A stretch of DNA of 64,000 nucleotides from UBA2357 sp041916775 (GCA_041916775.1 JAYRYZ010000020.1:39870-103869); one strand, 5' to 3'. Positions 18,371 through 26,332 are shown, counted from the first letter of the stretch. Numbers and translations are program-made. Notes: generated from the letters alone by a model not told the origin.

Positions 18371-18934
18371 TCAGGCGTCGGGCACGCAGAGGCACATCGC
18401 ATCCGCAGTACGGACGAGCCGTGCGTACTCGCCGTCGAGGTTCGCGAGCGACATCGCGTGCACCTCCTCCGCGGAGCGCAGCGTGCCGTTGCGATCGCGC
18501 TTAGCGAAAGTGAAGCAGGCATCCTCCACCACGTGGGCCGCAAAGCCCAGGCAGCCCGCGCTACGTGCCGTGGCCTCCACCGAGTTCGAGGTGCTCACTC
18601 CCACGATCACCAGGCGCTGCAGATTGCGCACGAGCAGCCAACGCTCGAGGCCGGAGCGTGCGAAGGCATCCGGCACGTTCTTTTCCATCACCGCCTCGCC
18701 GGGCAAGGGCATGAACGCGGCTTGGAACGCCGCACCCGGCTGGCCGGGCCAGAACAGCGAGGCGGGGTCGGCGGACATGTGGCGCACATGCATCACCGGC
18801 GCCTCCGCCGCGCGCCACGCAGCAAGGAGCGCGAGCATGTTCGTTTCCGCCTGCGGGTTGTTGCGCGCGCCAGCTTCAGGCAGACCCATGCAATGCTGCA
18901 TGTCGATGATGATCAGGGCGGCAGGGGCGAGCAT
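18371..18934 (-). CDS. Isochorismatase-fold hydrolase lacking the catalytic Cys
   Basis: 187 residues; ATG at 18934 follows GGAGA. The fold is that of isochorismatase/cysteine hydrolases. The catalytic Asp is in LIIIDMQH and the Lys in VMEKNVPDAF. The motif that holds the nucleophilic Cys in nicotinamidases (usually TNxCVExTAR) reads GVSTSNSVEATAR, with Ser in place of Cys. Members without the Cys include true isochorismatases, so a non-amidase reaction is likely. The substrate is unknown. It is monocistronic on the minus strand. The 179 bases between it and the preceding plus-strand gene hold nothing recognisable. Confidence 0.8.
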   Translation of the reverse strand: MLAPAALIIIDMQHCMGLPEAGARNNPQAETNMLALLAAWRAAEAPVMHVRHMSADPASLFWPGQPGAAFQAAFMPLPGEAVMEKNVPDAFARSGLERWLLVRNLQRLVIVGVSTSNSVEATARSAGCLGFAAHVVEDACFTFAKRDRNGTLRSAEEVHAMSLANLDGEYARLVRTADAMCLCVPDA

Positions 18935-19022
18935 TGATGGTCTCCGTGGAAGCGGTCTTCGCTCATGCATGGACATGATGCCCGGTGTTGCCTGAAGCTT
19001 GCATCGTTGCAACGCTTCGCTC

Positions 19023-19045
19023 GGGCGACCGCGGGTCGCCCCTAC
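19023..19045. repeat. Inverted copy A of a 23-base palindromic repeat
   Basis: The core GGGCGACCGCGGGTCGCCC (19023-19041) is nearly self-complementary. The 23 bases 19023-19045 are the exact reverse complement of 19779-19801. The pair brackets the DUF2058 gene. This is typical of REP-like intergenic elements. Confidence 0.7.
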
Positions 19046-19073
19046 CCGCCCGGACGACCCGCGCTCGCCCGGA

Positions 19074-19616
19074 TCACCAGGTGAAATCGTCCGGCACCTT
19101 GAAATCGGCGTAGGGGTCGTCCTCGACGGGTGTCTCCGCCTTCTTCACGTACACGACCCGATCTGGGGCGCGCTCGGCGATCTTGTCGGCGACCTTTCTC
19201 GGCAGCAGCTCGGCAGCCGCGCCGTGGCAGACAATCACCAGATGACCCGCTGCGATGTGGTCGCGCACCTGCGGCGAGACATACATCTGGCGGATCTTGC
19301 GGTCGTAGGTGTAGTTGTACGCAAGCTCGCCACCGCCCTTGCTGAGCTTGGCCTGCTTGTGCTGCTGGATCATCTGCGCGATCTGGGCCTCTACGGCCTT
19401 CTGGCGCGCCGCGGCATCGCGCTGGGCGTTCAGCTCGCGGGCCCGCTCGGCCTGCTGGCGCTGGATCTCGAGCGCAGCCTCGCGTGCCTCGTCCACCGTC
19501 TCGATGCCCGTCTTGCGCTCGAGCTTCTGCTTGCGCGCCTTGTCCTGATTGACCTGTTTGACCTTGTTCTTGTTGACCAGCCCGGCCTTCAAGAACTGAT
19601 CCTGCAACGACGCCAT
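19074..19616 (-). CDS. DUF2058 family protein (YaiL-like)
   Basis: 180 residues, starting MASLQDQFLKAGLVNKNKVK, the signature opening of the DUF2058/YaiL family. A long basic/charged coiled-coil middle (KARKQKLERKTG, IQRQQAERARELNAQRDAA) is followed by the conserved C-terminal domain (LAYNYTYDRKIRQMYVSP and HGAAAELLPRKVADKIAERAP). The family has been described as nucleic-acid- or nucleoid-associated, but its role is unsettled. The gene stands alone, bracketed by inverted 23-base repeats at 19023 and 19779. Confidence 0.85.
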   Translation of the reverse strand: MASLQDQFLKAGLVNKNKVKQVNQDKARKQKLERKTGIETVDEAREAALEIQRQQAERARELNAQRDAAARQKAVEAQIAQMIQQHKQAKLSKGGGELAYNYTYDRKIRQMYVSPQVRDHIAAGHLVIVCHGAAAELLPRKVADKIAERAPDRVVYVKKAETPVEDDPYADFKVPDDFTW

Positions 19617-19778
19617 GGTCCCTTCTCCATGATGTTGATGGGCCGCAGCGGCACCCCGCCGCCCGCCCGGACCGGCAGGATAGCATCCCCCGCGGGCACA
19701 ACCTGTCCTCGCCAATGGCTCCGACATCGACGCAGCCCGGGGTGGCCCCCCGCCGCCCCACCGGTCCCACACGGCCCC

Positions 19779-19801
19779 GTAGGGGCGACCCGCGGTCGCC
19801 C
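19779..19801. repeat. Inverted copy B of the 23-base palindromic repeat
   Basis: Exact reverse complement of 19023-19045. It lies 160 bases upstream of the DUF2058 start and just beyond the mliC stop, in a CG-rich intergenic segment with no gene. Confidence 0.7.
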
Positions 19802-19815
19802 CCACCGCATCTCGG

Positions 19816-20145
19816 CTACCCCCGCTGCGCCTTGCATTGCAAGGGCACCATGCGGCCGATCTCCACCGTCAGGTCGTCGCCCTTGCCGCGGATCGTGTTG
19901 GGCCCGTTGCTGTAGATGAACCCCGAGCCGCTCACCTTCTGGTCGAGCTCGATGTTCTCGCCATTGCGCACCAGCACCGCCACCCCCTGTTTCGGGAAGA
20001 ATCGAACCGAAAGCGTCTCACCATGTGCGCATGTGAATGTCACCTCCCGCACTTCCGTCGCAGCCTCGCCCGGCTGCGGTGTCGTGGTACAGGCCCCCAG
20101 CGCGAGGGCAGCGAGGGCAGCGAGGGAGGTGGGACGTGCATTCAT
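19816..20145 (-). CDS. mliC: MliC-family lysozyme inhibitor lipoprotein
   Basis: 109 residues with a lipoprotein signal (lipobox LGAC, Cys about 19). The mature MliC domain contains FTCAHGETLSVRFFP, a Cys pair (Cys in FTCAHG and in PLQCKAQ), YSNGPNTIRGKGDDLTVEIG and the C-terminal GRMVPLQC. MliC proteins sit in the outer membrane or periplasm and block the active site of c-type lysozymes, protecting peptidoglycan. The length is normal. It is monocistronic. Confidence 0.85.
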   Translation of the reverse strand: MNARPTSLAALAALALGACTTTPQPGEAATEVREVTFTCAHGETLSVRFFPKQGVAVLVRNGENIELDQKVSGSGFIYSNGPNTIRGKGDDLTVEIGRMVPLQCKAQRG

Positions 20146-20179
20146 GGCGTTCTCCAGTCTGATGGTGGCCTGAGATCGA

Positions 20180-20213
20180 GTAGGGCGGAAGGCGCTGCGC
20201 TTTTCCGCCCTAC
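20180..20213. repeat. REP-like perfect palindrome between mliC and the toxin-antitoxin pair
   Basis: GTAGGGCGGAA (20180-20190) pairs perfectly with TTCCGCCCTAC (20203-20213) around a GC-rich loop. No T-run follows on either side, so a REP-like element fits better than a classical terminator. It lies upstream of mliC and downstream of the antitoxin stop. Confidence 0.65.
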
Positions 20214-20283
20214 GCTTGCTGACGCCCTGCCTGTAGTGACAACCGCCATGAGGGCGGCCAAGCCTTGTCGCAGCTCGATCCAG

Positions 20284-20598
20284 TCATTTGCCGGCGACCG
20301 CGAGTACCGCCTTCGGGTTGGTGCTCGCAATCGCGAGCAACGTGCGGGCGGCGCCGCTCGGCTGCTTGCGTCCTTGTTCCCAGCCTTGCAAGGTGCGCAC
20401 GGAAACGCCCATCAGCGCGGCAAACTGAGACTGCGACAACCCCGTCTTCCTTCGCGCTTCGATGACCGGCGAGGTGACGACGTGCAGCCTTCCGGCCTTC
20501 ATCTCCTGCACGGCCTGAAGCAGCTCGGTCGCTAGGTCGCGCTCGGCTTCGTACGCTGCGAGTTCCTTGTCCGTCAAGGGGCTATTCTTCGAGGGCAC
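20284..20598 (-). CDS. XRE/HigA-type antitoxin
   Basis: 104 residues. The N-terminal half is helical and probably toxin-binding (AERDLATELLQAVQEMKAGR). The C-terminal half is a helix-turn-helix (ARRKTGLSQSQFAALMGVSV, then RTLQGWEQGRKQPSGAART). Toxin comes first and antitoxin second, as in higBA operons, and the frames overlap by 17 bases. It should neutralise the upstream RelE-like toxin and repress the operon through its HTH, probably at the palindrome 20904-20918. A decayed copy of this gene's 3' part lies at 22171-22260. Confidence 0.85.
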   Translation of the reverse strand: MPSKNSPLTDKELAAYEAERDLATELLQAVQEMKAGRLHVVTSPVIEARRKTGLSQSQFAALMGVSVRTLQGWEQGRKQPSGAARTLLAIASTNPKAVLAVAGK

Positions 20599-20893
20599 GG
20601 CGAATCTCCTTCAACTTTGTGCCTGTGATGTTGTCCGTCTTGGCCTTTGCATACAGCGTCAGCAAAACAACCTGACCTTCAGAAGTGCGGGTGAAATAGA
20701 CCACGCGTACGCCACCGGATTTGCCAGAACCAGCGCGGGACCATCGCACCTTGCGGATACCACCGGACTCAGGCACAACATCCCCTGCTGCAGGATGCTC
20801 AGCGATGTACGCCGCGAAAGCACCTCTTTCCTCTTCCGTCCAGTAGAGTGGCCATTGTCGCTGGAAGAGGGGCGTTTCGACGACTGTAAGCAT
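20582..20893 (-). CDS. RelE/HigB-type toxin
   Basis: 103 residues, starting MLTVVETPLFQRQWPLYWTE. It has the compact RelE/ParE superfamily pattern: an AGDVVPESGGIRKVRW strand, basic GSGKSGGVRVVYF, and VVLLTLYAKAKTDNIT. HigB/RelE toxins cleave mRNA in the ribosome; that activity is inferred from family. It is the first gene of the pair, divergent from the plus-strand higA remnant at 20952. Confidence 0.85.
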   Translation of the reverse strand: MLTVVETPLFQRQWPLYWTEEERGAFAAYIAEHPAAGDVVPESGGIRKVRWSRAGSGKSGGVRVVYFTRTSEGQVVLLTLYAKAKTDNITGTKLKEIRRALEE

Positions 20894-20903
20894 GATTCAA
20901 GCG

Positions 20904-20918
20904 TACGCCTAAGGCGTA
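20904..20918 (-). promoter_or_regulatory. Likely autoregulatory operator of the toxin-antitoxin operon
   Basis: A perfect palindrome, TACGCC-TAA-GGCGTA, 11 bases before the toxin ATG on the minus strand, where HTH antitoxins usually bind to repress their own operon. Confidence 0.55.
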
Positions 20919-20951
20919 TGAAAATCCAGCGCTCAGCCGAGATCTGACGCG

Positions 20952-21173
20952 GGCATCAACCGGTTCACGCTATCGCGGGTACTGAATGGTTGGGTCGGAA
21001 TCAGCATCTGTCTGGCACCGTGCCTGGAGGCTTGGCTCGATGAGCCGACCGCCGAAAGCTGGCTGAAGACACAATTTGCTTATGATCTGTCGCAGGCCGA
21101 GCAAGATCGGCTGGTCGTCGGTGTCAGGCACGCTCGTGTGGCGTGGAGCCTGCTCGCGGAGTCGCCTTTCTGA
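20952..21173 (+). pseudogene. Remnant of a HigA-family antitoxin gene
   Basis: The frame 20952-21173 contains FTLSRVLNGWVGIS, CLEAWLDEPTAESWLKTQFAYDLSQAEQ and a short tail. This matches the recognition helix and the W..Q..YDL.QA signature of the HigA addiction-module antitoxin family. The N-terminal third is gone: upstream in frame is only a short non-homologous stretch back to a TGA at 20919. Conserved positions are also altered (for example the LAPC segment). No partner HigB toxin lies beside it. It is non-functional as far as can be seen. Confidence 0.7.
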
Positions 21174-21242
21174 ACTGAATGGACGGGAAACCGTGATCCC
21201 CATTTACTATTCAACTCTGTGGTCCTAGCGGATCGTCAGAAA

Positions 21243-22049
21243 ATGGATCCGACGCAAAGGCGCGTTGCTGGCACTCTCCTAGGCCTCGCCGCCGGGGATA
21301 GGGTCGGCGGCCCGATCAGGATGGCGCAGCTCCTGGCGCAGAGCCTGATCGCGCGTCGCACCCTGGACCTTCCGGATGTCGGCCAACGCTATCTCGCCTG
21401 GTGGCAAGTGCGAGGGTTCGACACCGGGCCGACGACCGGGCAAGTGCTGCAGCTTGTCGATCAGGGGATGACGTTCCCCGTGGCCGCCGAAAAGGTGCAT
21501 GCCGCGTTGCGTGCAATGACCGCCGGCTGCAATCCCGCGCATCGCTGTGTTCCTCTGGCCATGAGTGCCGACATCGACGACGCCGATCTTGCTGCGGCTG
21601 CGAAGGCCGAGGCGCAGCTCACGCATCGGCATCCGCTCGCAGGCGATGTTGCGGCGGCCGTGGCATTGATCTGCCGCGTCCTCATTAGAGGTCATGCCTG
21701 GCATCACGCACTTGCCGTCGCCGCAGAAGGACGCTGCGACGAGACACGCTCCGCCTTGCAGATGCCGCAAGCCGCGTTACGGCGGGATGGATACGCGCCA
21801 AATGTGTTGCAGGCTGCGGTACATTTCGTCGGCTCCTCCAACTCGTTTGCTGACGCGCTGGCAAAGTCGGTGTGCTTTGCCGGCCCGGACAACTTCTGCC
21901 CGGTACTGGTCGGCGGCATCGGCGGGGCGCGCTGGGGTATCGATGCGATTGCACCCGAGCTGCTCAAGCACCATCAGGGAGTCCAGGGAAGTGTAAGCGC
22001 CGCAGCCGATTGCCTTGCGAGATCATGGGCTGGCCGAGGTCTCGACTAA
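21243..22049 (+). CDS. ADP-ribosylglycohydrolase-family protein with partly degenerate metal motifs
   Basis: 268 residues from ATG 21243 (a GTG at 21219 is an alternative; neither has a strong ribosome site). All-helical ADP-ribosyl-(dinitrogen reductase)-hydrolase fold: N-terminal GTLLGLAAGDRVGGP replaces the usual GLAxGDALGAP, and FDTGPTT sits where the first metal-binding acidic pair is expected. The C-terminal FAGPDNFCPVLVGGIGGARWGIDAIAPELL corresponds to the usual GGDTDT..G.laGA.yG signature, with only one Asp kept. Enzymes of this fold remove ADP-ribose from proteins, nucleic acids or small molecules. With motifs altered, substrate or activity may differ. It is flanked on both sides by toxin-antitoxin debris. 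Confidence 0.72.
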   Translation: MDPTQRRVAGTLLGLAAGDRVGGPIRMAQLLAQSLIARRTLDLPDVGQRYLAWWQVRGFDTGPTTGQVLQLVDQGMTFPVAAEKVHAALRAMTAGCNPAHRCVPLAMSADIDDADLAAAAKAEAQLTHRHPLAGDVAAAVALICRVLIRGHAWHHALAVAAEGRCDETRSALQMPQAALRRDGYAPNVLQAAVHFVGSSNSFADALAKSVCFAGPDNFCPVLVGGIGGARWGIDAIAPELLKHHQGVQGSVSAAADCLARSWAGRGLD

Positions 22050-22170
22050 CCTGGAGCAGTCGCTTGCTACCTTGCAGACGTAGCCGCACGGATGATGGCC
22101 AAGCCTCGTGGCATCACGATCCCGTTTTCATCGTCGGGCATCACGCCCGAGTTCACGTACCCGTGGTTGC

Positions 22171-22319
22171 AAGCGCCGCCCTCGGGTTGGTCCTCGCAAT
22201 CACGGGCCATATGCGGGAAGCTCCGCTGCATATGGCAGTGCTCCCAGCATTGCAAGGCGCACACGGCCTGAACACGCGCGGGACCATCGCACCTTGCGGA
22301 CACCAACAGACTCAGGCAG
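22171..22319 (-). pseudogene. Decayed partial copy of the neighbouring toxin-antitoxin pair
   Basis: 22171-22260 is a diverged copy of the antitoxin's HTH-coding 3' part: segments such as TCGGGTTGGT, CTCGCAATC, CCCAGC.TTGCAAGG and GCAC.CGG occur in the same order as at 20304-20400. Immediately after it, 22275-22319 matches the middle of the toxin gene at 20733-20778, including GCGCGGGACCATCGCACCTT. The middle of the locus has been deleted, joining antitoxin to toxin pieces. It lies on the same strand as the intact pair. Its edge supplies the stop codon of the next minus-strand gene. Confidence 0.65.
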
Positions 22320-23097
22320 TGGCCCCGAGGCGGCAGAACTTCCTGATGCCGCACTCACCGCATCTTGGTTCCTTCAGGCAGATTCCACGGTCGAGGCCAA
22401 ACTCGATCGATTGAGCCTGCCCGTAGGCCACAAACACGATGTCGATATAGCGGATGGGCAGCCCTGTGGATTCAGCGAACTTCCGCCCCTGGATCACGGC
22501 CTTGAGCAGTTGCCCCTCCTTCTCGATGAGGCCCAGGCGCTCGAAGATCCGGCTGATCACGCGGTCCGGCTTGAGAACCGGCATGCCGATGTCGGTCAGA
22601 AAGTGGTACACCGTCACGCCGCCAAGGTACTGAAACCGCGCCTCCAGCGCTTCCTTCAGCAGCAACAGATTCTCGAAGGACTCCGTCGCCTTGAAGGATG
22701 CGATGTACTGCGCCATCGAGCCGTGTTCCGCAATCAGCTCGCGCATGACCCGCGCGTTCTCGATGCAGGCGTTGATCTTGCGCCGGTTCCGTATCATGTC
22801 CGGATCCGACATGATCCTGGCAACATCGCCTTCGTCATATGCCGCGACCGTCCGCCAATCGGGAAACCAAGCATCAATCGTGCGCGCCCGCGCCGTCACC
22901 GTCGCGGCGCGGAAGCCGGAATAGAACACGACATAGAGCAGGATGGAGAAGTACTGTTCGTCGCCGAGCTGCCGGTCTGCGAACGTCTTGTAGCGGTCAA
23001 GCGCAGCCCGAATCCCCTCGGCCGGGAGATGCCTGGCACCGTACTGGACGAGTGCGTCTTCAAGTGCGTGGAAAACGGCTCGATACGGGTAGGTCAT
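22312..23097 (-). CDS. HhH-GPD-type DNA glycosylase (3-methyladenine glycosylase I / EndoIII-like) with a Cys4 loop
   Basis: 261 residues from ATG 23097. The N-terminal part resembles Tag-type glycosylases (VVFYSGFRAATVTARARTID, then MSDPDMIRNRRKINACIENA). A helix-hairpin-helix-GPD segment, YLGGVTVYHFLTDIGMPVLK followed by PDRVISRIFERLGL, carries the likely catalytic Asp (PDRV). The C-terminus has Cys240-x5-Cys246-x2-Cys249-x5-Cys255 (CLKEPRCGECGIRKFC), close to the 4Fe-4S loop of endonuclease III (C-x6-C-x2-C-x5-C); classical Tag lacks this loop. It likely excises damaged bases. Its last codons and stop fall inside the toxin-antitoxin remnant, so the C-terminus may have been rewritten by that rearrangement. 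Confidence 0.75.
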   Translation of the reverse strand: MTYPYRAVFHALEDALVQYGARHLPAEGIRAALDRYKTFADRQLGDEQYFSILLYVVFYSGFRAATVTARARTIDAWFPDWRTVAAYDEGDVARIMSDPDMIRNRRKINACIENARVMRELIAEHGSMAQYIASFKATESFENLLLLKEALEARFQYLGGVTVYHFLTDIGMPVLKPDRVISRIFERLGLIEKEGQLLKAVIQGRKFAESTGLPIRYIDIVFVAYGQAQSIEFGLDRGICLKEPRCGECGIRKFCRLGATA

Positions 23098-23280
23098 GGC
23101 ATTTGTGCGGGTTCGGCAAGTGAGGAGGGTGTGCAGGCCTGATTCAGGGCCGAGAGCAAACGGGTGCTTGCAGGGAAGTCGGCCGGCTTCTTCAAGAACC
23201 TGTTCAGATCGTCGCCAGTCTTCGACGACTGCCATCCGCCATTAACGTTCGCCGAATTCACTGCCGCGGCTCCCACAACA

Positions 23281-23316
23281 AAACACCCCGCAACGCATTC
23301 CGCGTCCGGGGTGTTT
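23281..23316 (-). terminator. Terminator after nrdJ
   Basis: On the minus strand AAACACCCCG pairs with CGGGGTGTTT, followed by a T-rich stretch, about 20 bases after the nrdJ stop. The symmetric stem could also act on the plus strand. The rest of 23098-23280 shows no gene. Confidence 0.75.
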
Positions 23317-23337
23317 CTCATTCAGCGGCCAGAACCC

Positions 23338-26208
23338 TCAGCCGCAGGTTCCCACTGCCCCGCATGCCGTGCAGAAGTCGCAGCCATCCTTGCGGATCAC
23401 CGAGTGGTTGCCGCATTCGCCGCAGAGGGCGCCTTGCATGAGCTCGGGGTCGCTGTCCTTGTGGGGGGCTTCGAGGATGCCCATTTCGCGGACGGGGTAG
23501 CCGTTTTCGTCGAGCACGCCGAGCATCGCGTAGCGGTGGATCATGAGCTGGGCGATGTAGGCGACGGTGCTGGGGTAGTTCTGCTGGCGCTTGGTGCCGG
23601 GGACGAAGGCCATGAAGTCGCCGAGGGGCTCCGGGTAGTTGAGGAGCTTGCGCAGCTTCATGCCGATCCAGGCCGGATCCATGACGCGCATGTCGAGCGA
23701 CAGGATGCGGGTGAGGCCGTCGAGGGCGCGCGGGTAGTTGCCGGACAGCCACACCGAGTAGGGACGGGTGACGCCGTCGGGCAGGGTGATCTCCTTCAGG
23801 CCGAGGACGAAATCCTCGCCGGTGGCGGGGTTGTTGATGTCCACCGTCCAGGACAGCGTGCCGTCGGTGCCGGTCTTGGGCTCCTGCTGGCTGAAGAGGC
23901 TGTCGAGCACCGGGGTGGCGGTGCCATCCACTGCGAGGGCGCCGAGATGCTCGCAGCGGTAGCGCACCACCTGGGCGAAGGCGGAGACGACGCTGGGGAA
24001 CATCTTCTTCTCGCCGTGCGGGGGGAAGGGCATCTCGAAGGACTTCTCGCCGATGGTGCGGGCGAGGGTGTCGAGCTTGAGCGCGAGCCAGCCGCGGTCA
24101 TTGGCGCGCATGTCCATCGACAGCGTCTTGGCGACGGCGCCGAGGCCGCGCGGCTGGTTGGCGCCGTTCACCCACACTTCGAAGGGGAAGCCGTTGACGC
24201 TCACCGGCTGGGTGTCGACATGGCCGATGAACAGCGCGAACTCGGCCTGCGGTGCCTTCAGCATGTAGGTCCAGGCCATGTTGCCGTCCGGCATCTCGGG
24301 GCGTCCGGGCCAGCGCAGGCTGGAGAGCACCGGGGCGGGCAGGGACTTGATCGACAGGCGGCGGTTGGCGTCGGAGAGCTCGACGTCCTGCGGCTGCTTC
24401 TGTTCGGCGCTGGGCGTGACCGACAGCACCGAGCCGAGCACGCTGTTGGGCCGGTAGGTGGCGAGACCCTTGAGGCCGGCCTTCCAGGCGGTGAGGTAGA
24501 GATCCTCGAAGTCGGTGTAGGGGTAGTCGGCCGGGACGTTCACCGTCTTGGAGATGGAGGTGTCCACATAGGGCGCGACCGCGGCGACCATGTCCTTGTG
24601 TGCCTGCGCGGAGATCTCGAGCGCGGTGACGAAGTAGGGCGGCAGCTTGTCGACGTTGCCGCCGAGGTGCCGGTACAGGCGCCAGGCGTAGTCCTCGACC
24701 GCGTACTCCTTGAAGGTGCCGTCCGCCATGCGCTTGCGGCGGGTGTAGGTGTAGGAGAAGGGCGGCTCGATGCCGTTGGAGGCGTTGTCGGCGAAGGCGA
24801 GCGAGATCGTGCCGGTGGGCGCGATCGACAGCAGGTGCGAGTTGCGGATGCCGTGCTTGCGGATCTTGTCCTTGATCTCGGCGGGCAGGCGCGACGCGAA
24901 GTTGCCGCCCGAGAGGTACATGTCGGCGTTGAAGAGCGGGAAGGCGCCGCGCTCGGTGGCGAGTTCGACCGAGGCGAGATAGGCGCGGTTGCGCATGTAC
25001 TCGGAGATGCGCGTGGCCATCGCCTGCGCTTCGGCGGTGTCGTACTTCAGGCACAGCATGATCAGCGCATCGCCCAGGCCGGTGAAGCCGAGGCCGACGC
25101 GGCGCTTGGACTGCGCCTCCTTCTCCTGCTCCTTGAGCGGCCAGTGGGTGACATCCAGCACGTTGTCGAGCATGCGGATGGCGGCGTCGACCACCTTGCC
25201 GAAGGCGTCGAAGTCGAAGCCGGCCTTGTCGCTGAACGGGTTGGTGACGAAGGGCGTGAGGTTGATCGAGCCCAGGTCGCAGCAGCCGTAGGGCGGCAGC
25301 GGCTGTTCGGCGCAGGGGTTGGTGGCCTCGATGCGCTCGCAGTAGTAGAGGTTGTTGTCCTGGTTCATGCGATCCAGGAACAGGATGCCGGGCTCGGCGT
25401 GGTCGTAGGTGGAACGCATGATCTGGTCCCACAGGGTGCGTGCGCGCACTTTGCGATACACCCAGCTGCCGTCGTCGAGCTGATAGGCGCCGGCGGCCTT
25501 GAACTCGTCGGCGGGTTCGGCCTTGTGGGTGAGTTCGACATCGCCGTCGGCCTCGACCGCCTTCATGAACGCGTCGCTCACGCCCACCGAGATGTTGAAG
25601 TTGGTGAGGTCGCCGTGATCCTTGGCGTGGATGAATTCCTCGATGTCCGGGTGGTCGCAGCGCAGCACGCCCATCTGCGCGCCACGGCGCGCGCCGGCGG
25701 ATTCCACCGTCTCGCAGGAGCGGTCGAACACGCGCATGTACGAGACCGGGCCGGATGCGTTGGACTGCGTGCCACGCACCAGCGCGCCCTTCGGGCGGAT
25801 GCTGGAGAAGTCGTAGCCCACACCGCCGCCGCGGCGCATGGTCTCGGCCGCCTGGGCGAGCGCGGTGTAGATGCCGGGGCGGCCGTCTACGGATTCGGTG
25901 ACCGAATCGCCCACCGGCTGCACGAAGCAGTTGATCAGCGTGGCCTGCAGCTTGGTGCCGGCGGCGCTGTTGATGCGCCCGGCGGGCACGAAGCCCATCT
26001 CCTGCGCCTCGCGGAAGCGCGCCTCCCAGTACGCGCGCTTGTCTTCGGCCTCGACTGCGGCGAGGGCGCGCGCGACCCGGCCGCGTACTTCCTCGATGGT
26101 GGTCTCGCCGCCCTTGGCGTATTTCTCGACCAGGACCTCGGCGCAGATCTCCTGGGGGGCCAGGGTATCGGACTTGGATTTGGGAAGGGTGTGGGTCTTC
26201 GCGCTCAT
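23338..26208 (-). CDS. nrdJ: Adenosylcobalamin-dependent (class II) ribonucleoside-diphosphate reductase
   Basis: 956 residues from ATG 26208 (MSAKTHTLPKSKSD); the upstream extension of the frame is not conserved. It makes deoxyribonucleotides using B12 and needs no oxygen or separate radical subunit. Landmarks: LINCFVQPVGDS with the first redox Cys, RRGGGVGYDFSSIRP, the active-site loop NPCAEQPLPPYGCCDLGSIN, and PTGTISLAFADNASNGIEP. The C-terminal third holds a TSCPD-like region and a zinc-ribbon end (CGECGNHSV, then CDFCTACG) typical of the long NrdJ form. It is monocistronic with a terminator at 23281. Upstream are a perfect DnaA box and NrdR-like palindromes. Confidence 0.94.
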   Translation of the reverse strand: MSAKTHTLPKSKSDTLAPQEICAEVLVEKYAKGGETTIEEVRGRVARALAAVEAEDKRAYWEARFREAQEMGFVPAGRINSAAGTKLQATLINCFVQPVGDSVTESVDGRPGIYTALAQAAETMRRGGGVGYDFSSIRPKGALVRGTQSNASGPVSYMRVFDRSCETVESAGARRGAQMGVLRCDHPDIEEFIHAKDHGDLTNFNISVGVSDAFMKAVEADGDVELTHKAEPADEFKAAGAYQLDDGSWVYRKVRARTLWDQIMRSTYDHAEPGILFLDRMNQDNNLYYCERIEATNPCAEQPLPPYGCCDLGSINLTPFVTNPFSDKAGFDFDAFGKVVDAAIRMLDNVLDVTHWPLKEQEKEAQSKRRVGLGFTGLGDALIMLCLKYDTAEAQAMATRISEYMRNRAYLASVELATERGAFPLFNADMYLSGGNFASRLPAEIKDKIRKHGIRNSHLLSIAPTGTISLAFADNASNGIEPPFSYTYTRRKRMADGTFKEYAVEDYAWRLYRHLGGNVDKLPPYFVTALEISAQAHKDMVAAVAPYVDTSISKTVNVPADYPYTDFEDLYLTAWKAGLKGLATYRPNSVLGSVLSVTPSAEQKQPQDVELSDANRRLSIKSLPAPVLSSLRWPGRPEMPDGNMAWTYMLKAPQAEFALFIGHVDTQPVSVNGFPFEVWVNGANQPRGLGAVAKTLSMDMRANDRGWLALKLDTLARTIGEKSFEMPFPPHGEKKMFPSVVSAFAQVVRYRCEHLGALAVDGTATPVLDSLFSQQEPKTGTDGTLSWTVDINNPATGEDFVLGLKEITLPDGVTRPYSVWLSGNYPRALDGLTRILSLDMRVMDPAWIGMKLRKLLNYPEPLGDFMAFVPGTKRQQNYPSTVAYIAQLMIHRYAMLGVLDENGYPVREMGILEAPHKDSDPELMQGALCGECGNHSVIRKDGCDFCTACGAVGTCG

Positions 26209-26332
26209 GATTTTGTGTACGCCTCCGGAGTGTGGTGCCGTGTTCTTCGCTGTTTCTTCGAGATGCGAAAGAATAACGCGGAAGAGCAGAGAATGCAAAA
26301 ATTAAAAACCTATAAAAAACATTGAATTAAAG

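Noticed and set aside
23164..26325. 1,053-codon open frame antisense to nrdJ
   Set aside because: Mirror of nrdJ codon bias (Val/Gly/His/Glu-rich runs, no domain); nrdJ itself is unambiguous.
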